10,852 nucleotides of DNA, taken from the NCBI GenBank assembly GCA_030049565.1, contig JASIKQ010000507.1, forward strand, positions 1-10,852, given 5' to 3'. The DNA is from Candidatus Sulfotelmatobacter sp. GTDB taxonomy: Bacteria; Acidobacteriota; Terriglobia; Terriglobales; Acidobacteriaceae. The notes below the pieces were generated by a model. That model was not told the origin of the DNA and made no database searches. It saw only the letters and a list, made by a program, of their open reading frames with translations. Of the stretch, positions 6,009 to 10,852 are shown piece after piece (the first letter of the stretch is position 1; each line of letters opens with the position of its first letter). The position numbers were made by a program, and so were the translations under genes.

Positions 6009-8153
6009 ATGTCCTTGCGCTGCCTCTTATTCTCTTCCAATAAAGAGACGGTTCAGCCCATCTGGCAGGTGCTCACCGAACTGGGCGCCGAGGGAGAATA
6101 CTGCGAGAGCGCGGTCGACGCCGTTGAAAAGGTTACTACTCACCTCTTCCAAATCGTCATCACCGACTGGGACGATCAGCCCGAGGCCACCTTTCTGCTT
6201 AAGACCGCCCGCGACCAGAAGGCAGCTCATCGCCCTCTGACCCTGGCCATCGTCAGCAATGACGATCGGCCAAAGGCTCTGCAGGCGGGAGCAAATTCGG
6301 TCTTGCTCAAGCCCATCCATACTGAGCAGGTGCGCGATACCCTCAGCACGGCCTTCCAGCTATTGCGGGCGAGGCAGCAAACAAGCCAGCCTCAACCTGC
6401 TCCGCAACCGGCATCCCCAATTCCATCCGCAGGAGTCACCCCCTCCGCCGCAGCGGGCGCTGCTCCGGCCATGGCACCCTCGGCTCCCCCAATTCCTGCC
6501 ACCCAGTCGCCAGAACCGCATTTTCGTGCGGGAGAGTTCTTGCAGTCGCCAAACTCCTTGCCGAGCGCGCAGTTCGACACCGAAACGGAATCTGAAGTTC
6601 AGAAGTCGATGCAGGAGGCCGAAGTCGCAGAAGTCGATGCCCTCACCGATCTCGAACCCACCGCCGCCGCGGTTGAAGAAAATGTGCAGCAAACACCAAA
6701 CGCGCAGCAAGATCCAGACCCGTCTTCAGAACCCGCCCAAGTTCAAGTCAAGCCTCACGAGCCGCTTTCAGGATGGGCCGCACTACAAGCCCGGATCGCC
6801 AAAGCCGCGCCCCAGCCGGCTCGCAGCGATTCCGAAAACACGAGCTTGCTCTCCTATGGAGACACGCCGCTTGAAACCAAGCCTTCTGAGGAATCGTCCC
6901 TCGCAGCAAGATCAGCGGAAGCAAGGTCACCAGAAACAAGATCAGCAGAAAAAAGGTCAGCAGAAAAAAGATCAGAGACTTCCGCAATCGATGCCCCACA
7001 GCCGGAAGCCCAAGACAAGAATGCGACTCCCGAGCTCTCATCCGCAGAGCACATCGCACAAGAGCCGCAACTTGCGCCCAAGCCAGCACCGCGTCTCGCG
7101 CCGTCAAAAATTTCAGCCGCGATTCTCTTGGCGGCGTGCGTATGCGTCGCCGCCGTTCCCAAAGCGCGCCAGCAACTGCTTACGCTGAGCCGCTCGGCCA
7201 TCCACGCGGCGAACACCTGGCTGAATCCTCCGCCGGCACAACTGCCCCAGACGGTCGCTCAGCATGACAGTTTCGCGCCGGCCGGCGACGAGTACGCTCT
7301 TCCGACCCCAACCAACATTCCCGATGCAACCACCGACCCCTCGCAGATTCGCGTGCTGCCGGTAGTCGATCCCACAGCCAAACCGGATAAGAATGCCAAC
7401 GCCAACTCCGCAGCCGCCGTCTCGGAGAACGTAAACGGCGCAACCAACGCCAGCAATCCGACTCCGTCGCCAACTCCAAACGGTGAGCCTGCGGCTCAGA
7501 CTCCCGTCGTTGTTCCTGCCAACGTTGCGCCAAACGTTATCCAGACAAACGGTACATCAAACGCTGCTCAACCAAGCGTCGTTCAGCCAGCCGTCGCCTC
7601 GCCAATCTCCACCGCGAACGCCGGTACGGCGGCCTCTTCCCAAACTCCAACAATCTCAGCATCGCCGGTGCCTTCTGTTCCTGCAGTCACGCCGCCAACT
7701 CCAGCGCCCGTCCGATCAAGTCCCCCTCCCACGCAGAGCTCACTACACGCAGTATCGGCGAACACTTCCGCAGGCATTCCCTCGAGCCTGAAGTCACAAC
7801 TGGCTTCCTCGACTCCCGAGTCCAGCGGAGCGATGCCGCCGGAAGCAGCCATGTCGTCCATCGAGCCGGTAAATTTGCCTGAATCCGCGGTGCGCGCCCT
7901 GCTCGCTCAGTCGGTCGATCCCGAGTATCCGGCGGCGGCCAAAGCCAGCGGATTGCGCGGCAGCGTGACCGTGCAGGTAATCATCGGCCGCGATGGAAAC
8001 GTCGAGGACGCAAAGTTTCTCCAGGGATCGCTGGCCTTCGCCCGTTCAGCGCTCGCGGCCGTGAAGCAGTGGCGCTTCAAGCCTTATTCCATGAACGGAC
8101 GAGCAGTTTCGGTGCAGAGCGTGCTCACCCTGACCTTCCAGCCTCCAGCGTAG
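6009..8153 (+). CDS. Receiver-like domain / transmembrane / TonB C-terminal domain fusion protein
   Basis: A 714-residue protein with an unusual architecture. Residues 1-122 look like a response-regulator receiver fold. D53 (in IVITDWDD) sits at the phospho-acceptor position, S83 (AIVS) at the switch position and K101 (SVLLKPI) is the conserved lysine. The acidic Mg2+-binding pair near the N-terminus is replaced by S9-S10, so phosphorylation is doubtful. Residues 123-365 are a Pro/Ala/Gln/Glu-rich linker including a five-residue repeat (301-323). One hydrophobic segment at about 368-384 (ISAAILLAACVCVAAV) should cross the inner membrane. Residues 385-620 are a Pro/Ser/Asn/Thr-rich, presumably periplasmic, linker. 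Residues 625-714 are a TonB C-terminal domain (DPEYPAAAKASGLRGSVTV, DG.V, VKQWRFKPY, Ala-rich helix). Ordinary TonB has only a short cytoplasmic tail. The membrane helix lacks TonB's key histidine and no exbB/exbD lies nearby. The ATG at 6009 is the only in-frame start after a TAA at 5982. It converges on the Sel1 gene. Confidence 0.87.
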   Translation: MSLRCLLFSSNKETVQPIWQVLTELGAEGEYCESAVDAVEKVTTHLFQIVITDWDDQPEATFLLKTARDQKAAHRPLTLAIVSNDDRPKALQAGANSVLLKPIHTEQVRDTLSTAFQLLRARQQTSQPQPAPQPASPIPSAGVTPSAAAGAAPAMAPSAPPIPATQSPEPHFRAGEFLQSPNSLPSAQFDTETESEVQKSMQEAEVAEVDALTDLEPTAAAVEENVQQTPNAQQDPDPSSEPAQVQVKPHEPLSGWAALQARIAKAAPQPARSDSENTSLLSYGDTPLETKPSEESSLAARSAEARSPETRSAEKRSAEKRSETSAIDAPQPEAQDKNATPELSSAEHIAQEPQLAPKPAPRLAPSKISAAILLAACVCVAAVPKARQQLLTLSRSAIHAANTWLNPPPAQLPQTVAQHDSFAPAGDEYALPTPTNIPDATTDPSQIRVLPVVDPTAKPDKNANANSAAAVSENVNGATNASNPTPSPTPNGEPAAQTPVVVPANVAPNVIQTNGTSNAAQPSVVQPAVASPISTANAGTAASSQTPTISASPVPSVPAVTPPTPAPVRSSPPPTQSSLHAVSANTSAGIPSSLKSQLASSTPESSGAMPPEAAMSSIEPVNLPESAVRALLAQSVDPEYPAAAKASGLRGSVTVQVIIGRDGNVEDAKFLQGSLAFARSALAAVKQWRFKPYSMNGRAVSVQSVLTLTFQPPA
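6909..6977 (+). repeat. 15-bp in-frame tandem repeat, about 4.6 units
   Basis: Four complete 15-bp units start at 6909, 6924, 6939 and 6954, followed by a 9-bp partial unit (6969-6977). Unit 3 reads AGATCAGCAGAAAAA. The units encode RSAEA, RSPET, RSAEK, RSAEK and RSE in the cytoplasmic linker of the TonB-fusion protein. Because 15 is divisible by 3, copy-number change would lengthen or shorten the linker without breaking the frame. Confidence 0.85.
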
Positions 8154-8167
8154 TCGCTCGCCTAAGG

Positions 8168-8210
8168 TGTCATCTTGAGCGAAGTGAATGCTTCGCGAAG
8201 TGAAGCGTTC
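8168..8210 (+). repeat. Copy 2 of TGTCATcCTGAGCGaAG repeat with hairpin
   Basis: Bases 8168-8184 (TGTCATCTTGAGCGAAG) match 14 of 17 positions with 2599-2615. Directly after it GAATGCTTC (8186-8194) can pair with GAAGCGTTC (8202-8210), eight pairs plus one wobble around a 7-nt loop; CTTCGCGAAG (8191-8200) is itself a perfect palindrome. The element fills the 65-bp gap between two convergent genes and may serve as a bidirectional terminator, though neither side has a T-tract. Confidence 0.55.
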
Positions 8211-8218
8211 CGGAGATG

Positions 8219-9958
8219 TCATTGGCGCCGGCTTTCGCGATGCGTCGTGCGCCAATCATCCACTTCATGCTCAGCTTCGGCGATTTCCTGCGCAGTCATG
8301 GATTTTCTTAGATCAGTCAGAACTGGCATGCTCTCCTTGATCGACGGTTGCGCCAGCATGAGCCACTTGCAGGCGGCGACGCGATCCCGGCGGGAATCCT
8401 TGTTGGCAGCGAGCAGTTCGCCGAGGCGAAGCTGCGCCTTGGCAATCCCTTGTTCAGCAGCAAGCTCGTAGTAATGTGCGGCCAAAGATGGATCGGCCGA
8501 AGTTGCGTCACCTTTCTCAAGCATGGTTGCCAGGGCATATTGCGCGTCGGCTTGACCCTGATCGGCAGCGGACGTGAAAAGCTGACGCGCTTTTTCTGTA
8601 TCGACTCCAACTCCCTGGCCTAAGGCGTAGCGAACGCCGAAGCCGAATTCAGCATCTGGCTCGCCTTGGTCTGCGGCTTTTCGATACCACTTCACAGCCT
8701 GCTCGTAGTCGGGCCTGCCTTGCATCCCGGTGGCGAAAATGCTTCCTAATTTTGCCTGCGCACGGGCGTTTCCGAGATTCGCCGCTTTTTCGTAGTAGTG
8801 AACGGCGCGGTCAATATCCGCGGGCGTACCGTCAGGCGGCTGCATATAGAAGCTGGCAACATCGAGGCAGGAGGGAACAACGTTTTGATCCGCGGCTGCG
8901 GTCGCCCAGCGAGCAAATTCTTTGTAATCCTGCGGGACGCCGTTCCCGCGCACGTAAATCAGCGCCAGATTGTACTGTGCGGTCGCGTCGCCCCCCTCGG
9001 CAGCTTGTCGAAACCAGGCCAGTGCCTTTGCCGCATCTTTCGGCATACCGATCCCGCCCGAATACATCAACGCGATGTTGGTGGCAGCATCGAGCGATCC
9101 TTGTTGCACTGCTTTTTCGTACCAGTCGAGCGCTTCTTCCGGAGCGGGTTTCGCCATACCAATTCCTGTTTCGGCAAAGATGCCCAGCGATTCCTGAGCC
9201 GCCATGAAATTTTGACTGGCAGCCTGGTGCAATAAACGCAGCGCTTCGGCGTCGTCTCGTTTCAGAAGGACGGCATCGTGATAGGCCAGCGCCAGCATGG
9301 TCTCGGCCTCGGGATCGCCGGATTTCGCCTTGTCTTCGAGAGCCTGCAGATTTTCGAGCCTCAGCATTCTGGCCTGGGCTTGCAATTCGTAGGCAGTGGG
9401 CCGCGAGCGCGGAGCGGAAAGTGTGATCGCTTGTTGCGGCTGATCGTGTGCTCTGGCGTTGTCTGAGGAATGCGGAATCTCTGCCGAAGGCAATAAATGC
9501 GATGAGGCCGCGGTAGCTGGAGCGGCATTCGGAAAAGCAATCTCAATTAGAACTTTGTTACCGGCGGGCTTTACCTCAAAATTCAACGCTTCTCTCGAAT
9601 CGACTATCACGCGCGTGACTGGAGGATGCGATTGGAACAGCGACACGCGCACATCCTGCACCGGGCCGTAGTTGACCGAGATACGCCGGCTAGTGGCTTG
9701 AGGTCCGTAGCCGGGAAAGTCGAAGACCAAACGGTCTGGACCGGTGAGTCGAATTGCTTGTGGAACAAACGGTGCGCTGAGAGCTATTTCGATGTCAAGA
9801 CCGGACGGGCGCTGGCTAACGTTGACATTTTCGAGCCTGATCGCTGCCGGCGCAGAAGCCCCGACTGGAGCCTCCGAATTTTGCGGTTGGGCAACGCTTG
9901 TCGGCGGGCAGGGGCAAATCAAAACCAATATTAAGATCGTGGAGAGACGCACACTCAC
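8219..9958 (-). CDS. Secreted AMIN-domain and Sel1-repeat protein
   Basis: An exported protein of 579 residues from the GTG at 9958. The frame stays open to a TTG at 9976 (585 residues); numbering here is from that TTG. GTG is preferred because it gives a clean signal peptide (VSVRLSTILILVLICPCPP, likely cleaved after SVA at about 29) and because the best promoter would start transcripts downstream of the TTG. Residues about 47-148 look like an AMIN domain (beta-rich: LDIEIALSAPFVPQAIRLTG, RLVFDFPG, DVRVSLFQ, TRVIVDS, KVLIEIAF), which in PilQ and AmiC targets proteins to the periplasm or peptidoglycan. From about 219 to 550 run about nine Sel1 repeats of about 36 residues (e.g. 'GDATAQYNLALIYVRGNGV', 'AVKWYRKAADQGEPDAEFGF'), alpha-solenoid protein-binding units. 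It is probably a periplasmic scaffold tied to the cell wall; the partner is unknown. It converges on the TonB-fusion gene. Confidence 0.87.
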   Translation of the reverse strand: MSVRLSTILILVLICPCPPTSVAQPQNSEAPVGASAPAAIRLENVNVSQRPSGLDIEIALSAPFVPQAIRLTGPDRLVFDFPGYGPQATSRRISVNYGPVQDVRVSLFQSHPPVTRVIVDSREALNFEVKPAGNKVLIEIAFPNAAPATAASSHLLPSAEIPHSSDNARAHDQPQQAITLSAPRSRPTAYELQAQARMLRLENLQALEDKAKSGDPEAETMLALAYHDAVLLKRDDAEALRLLHQAASQNFMAAQESLGIFAETGIGMAKPAPEEALDWYEKAVQQGSLDAATNIALMYSGGIGMPKDAAKALAWFRQAAEGGDATAQYNLALIYVRGNGVPQDYKEFARWATAAADQNVVPSCLDVASFYMQPPDGTPADIDRAVHYYEKAANLGNARAQAKLGSIFATGMQGRPDYEQAVKWYRKAADQGEPDAEFGFGVRYALGQGVGVDTEKARQLFTSAADQGQADAQYALATMLEKGDATSADPSLAAHYYELAAEQGIAKAQLRLGELLAANKDSRRDRVAACKWLMLAQPSIKESMPVLTDLRKSMTAQEIAEAEHEVDDWRTTHRESRRQ

Positions 9959-9978
9959 GAATATCTCAGAATCCAAGG

Positions 9979-10007
9979 ATTATCAACATTGTACCGCCGG
10001 GTGCCAG
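9979..10007 (-). promoter_or_regulatory. Candidate promoter for the AMIN/Sel1 gene
   Basis: On the minus strand CTGGCA (10002-10007, 4/6 to a -35) and GATAAT (9979-9984, 5/6 to a -10) are separated by exactly 17 bp. Transcription would begin near 9972, leaving a leader of about 14 nt before the GTG at 9958 but none before the TTG at 9976. A second possible -10, TACAAT, lies at 9988-9993. This is a pattern match only. Confidence 0.35.
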
Positions 10008-10103
10008 TGCTTTCGCGCCCTTTGCGAAAGGGTTTGCGGCTCTCACCACGAGTGCGAACGACGGGCGGCCCTCCGGTTTTGTCCCGCTTTAGAACGGGGC
10101 ACC
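10000..10103. repeat. Palindromic, REP/MITE-like intergenic element
   Basis: The segment is bounded by GGTGCC (10000-10005) and its reverse complement GGCACC (10098-10103). It holds two mutually exclusive hairpins: CTTTCGC/GCGAAAG (10010-10016 with 10024-10030) and CCCTTT/AAAGGG (10018-10023 with 10027-10032). It shares a 17-bp motif, 16/17 identical (10036-10052 with 10759-10775), and an 11-bp identical motif (10063-10073 with 10757-10767) with the hairpin near the right edge. This suggests a dispersed repeat family. It lies between divergent genes and overlaps their probable promoters. Confidence 0.45.
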
Positions 10104-10114
10104 ATTGTGGGCGC

Positions 10115-10120
10115 TATAAT
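10115..10120 (+). promoter_or_regulatory. Candidate -10 box for the small membrane protein operon
   Basis: TATAAT at 10115-10120 is a perfect -10 hexamer 65 bp upstream of the ATG at 10186. No good -35 is found at the usual distance; TTTAGA at 10088-10093 is 21 bp away. The predicted leader (about 10127-10185) contains GGCTAGCC and a GTAACG/CGTTAC inverted repeat (10147-10152 with 10162-10167), possible regulatory sites. Confidence 0.45.
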
Positions 10121-10185
10121 CGAGGCTGGCTAGCCTTATTACCCCTGTAACGTTGTAATCCCGTTACCGGGCGGCGAGACTTTCT

Positions 10186-10488
10186 ATGGCAACTCCTTTA
10201 CAAGATCTCGAATCCAGTCTCAAACGCAGAATCGTGTCGCCGTCGATCTTTGGGCAATGGAGTGACCTGCAGGATGACCGCATCATGATCGACATCGAGA
10301 CGGACAGGATTATCCGTTCACAAATGCAATCGGCTAACGGCAAAAATACAAGCTGGATTCCCCATTTCCTGCTTCAGGGGAGCACATTGGGGCCGCTTTC
10401 CGTGCTTATCATTCTCGCGCTCTATGCTCTAATAAGTCCACACCTGTCGCCCTCAATTCACGAGTACACGTACCGGATTCTGCACTAA
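10186..10488 (+). CDS. Small hypothetical protein with C-terminal membrane segment
   Basis: A 100-residue protein that I do not recognise. Residues 1-60 are polar and charged (SSLKRRIVSPS, LQDDRIMIDIETDRIIRSQ). Residues about 66-86 (STLGPLSVLIILALYALI) form one hydrophobic helix, followed by a short tail ending YTYRILH. The layout suggests a tail-anchored or single-pass inner-membrane protein. The ATG has a modest purine-rich GGCGAGA upstream and a perfect TATAAT 65 bp before it, which supports real expression. A second small membrane ORF begins 9 bp after its stop, suggesting an operon. No function can be assigned. Confidence 0.6.
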   Translation: MATPLQDLESSLKRRIVSPSIFGQWSDLQDDRIMIDIETDRIIRSQMQSANGKNTSWIPHFLLQGSTLGPLSVLIILALYALISPHLSPSIHEYTYRILH

Positions 10489-10497
10489 AGCGCCCGA

Positions 10498-10748
10498 ATG
10501 AGAAAACTTCAAAAGCTTTTGATTAAATTTGGCTGCGGTGTTTTTGGTTCGTTTGTCTTGCTCGCAATTCGCGGGATTCCGCCATTGCCAGGAATTGGCC
10601 CAGAAGCTGCCCACCTGTGGGTGGGATCGGCTTTGTAGCCAGCGGCGGCATCATCACATTGATCTGGCAAGTTGGCGATGATCAGCCAATTCGCTCTTTC
10701 ATTTTTGGTCTGACATGGCCGCCTCTAATTGCCGCCTTAACTCGATGA
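10498..10748 (+). pseudogene. Small multi-pass membrane protein gene with apparent frameshift
   Basis: An ATG at 10498 opens a 46-codon frame (MRKLQKLLIKFGCGVFGSFV...) that stops at the TAG 10636-10638. Another frame continues at once with membrane-protein-like sequence (GFVASGGIITLIWQVGDD, then SFIFGLTWPPLIAALTR) to a TGA at 10746-10748. Joining the two near the G-rich stretch at about 10617-10630 gives a coherent protein of about 83 residues with two to three hydrophobic helices. One missing base in a GGG run would explain it. It could be a recent pseudogene, a sequencing or assembly error, or less likely programmed frameshifting. It lies 9 bp after the preceding small gene, so the two probably form one transcript. 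Product not recognised. Confidence 0.45.
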
Positions 10749-10753
10749 AATAG

Positions 10754-10790
10754 GGTGGGCGGCCCTCACCACGAGGGGGGCTGGCCCACC
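10754..10790 (+). terminator. GC-rich hairpin, probable terminator or REP element
   Basis: GGTGGGC (10754-10760) is the exact reverse complement of GCCCACC (10784-10790), with further imperfect pairing inside. It starts 6 bp after the TGA at 10746-10748 and is followed on the + strand by TTATAAATTTT, AT-rich but not a pure T-tract. It shares two motifs with the element at 10000-10103, so it may be a repeat copy that also ends transcription. Confidence 0.5.
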
Positions 10791-10800
10791 TTATAAATTT

Positions 10801-10852
10801 TCAGCCGCCGTAAAGCGCAACCGGTGAGGCTGCCCCAGCTTTCGCGCTTTTC
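10801..10852 (-). CDS. Possible C-terminal end of a minus-strand gene (cut by window edge)
   Basis: On the minus strand a frame enters from the right edge and ends at a TGA (10801-10803), reading KSAKAGAASPVALYGG. It is only 16 codons plus stop. The protein-like composition and the hairpin just beyond the stop, expected between convergent genes, are the only support. No family can be named. Confidence 0.25.
   Translation of the reverse strand, partial: KSAKAGAASPVALYGG

Noticed and set aside
6259..7188. 309-codon plus-strand ORF in another frame of the TonB-fusion gene
   Set aside because: Its product is Arg/Pro/Ser/Gln-rich as expected from shifting a Pro/Ala-rich frame; the overlapping frame has clear receiver and TonB domains.
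10617..10638. Programmed ribosomal frameshifting in the small membrane gene
   Set aside because: No canonical slippery heptamer or downstream pseudoknot could be identified; a one-base loss in a G run is simpler.
1..10852. CRISPR arrays, tRNA or rRNA genes, transposases, phage genes
   Set aside because: No regularly spaced direct repeats, no cloverleaf or rRNA-like sequence and no transposase or phage protein motif were seen in the translations.

Overview
The window looks like a chromosomal segment from a soil-type Acidobacteriota (Terriglobia-like) genome. GC is moderately high by eye (roughly 58-60%). The gene types fit: a TonB-family protein with extra domains, secreted Sel1 proteins, an AbrB/PIN toxin-antitoxin pair and flavin amine oxidases. 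Short GC-rich palindromic repeats lie between genes, of a style I associate with acidobacterial genomes. The taxonomic call is inference; no rRNA or marker gene is present.

Left part (1-2609, + strand): the 3' half of an APC-superfamily amino acid permease, then ogt (O6-alkylguanine-DNA alkyltransferase with its PCHRV active site), then a complete second APC permease resembling the polyamine/LAT-type transporters. A short inverted repeat lies between ogt and the second permease.

Middle (2650-5800): a compact vapBC-type toxin-antitoxin operon (+ strand) sits behind a perfect 10-bp palindrome that is probably its autoregulatory operator. Convergent to it is a two-gene minus-strand operon of FAD-dependent amine/amino acid oxidoreductases of the DAO fold, joined by a 4-bp ATGA overlap. 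One is PuuB/OrdL-like; the other resembles a sarcosine oxidase beta subunit. With the nearby permeases they suggest uptake and oxidative breakdown of an amine, imino acid or N-methyl amino acid. The substrate cannot be read from the sequence.

Right part (6009-9976): two long envelope-related genes converge. The first (+) encodes a 714-residue protein with an N-terminal response-regulator receiver-like domain, a long low-complexity cytoplasmic linker, one membrane segment, a second low-complexity linker and a TonB C-terminal domain. This is the most unusual protein in the window. The second (-) encodes an exported protein with an AMIN-like domain followed by about nine Sel1 repeats.

Right edge (9977-10852): a repeat-rich spacer with probable divergent promoters, a 100-residue tail-anchored-looking hypothetical protein, and a second small membrane protein gene that seems frameshifted. 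Then comes a hairpin that probably ends transcription, and perhaps the last codons of a minus-strand gene entering from the right. No rRNA, tRNA, CRISPR array, transposase or phage gene was seen.
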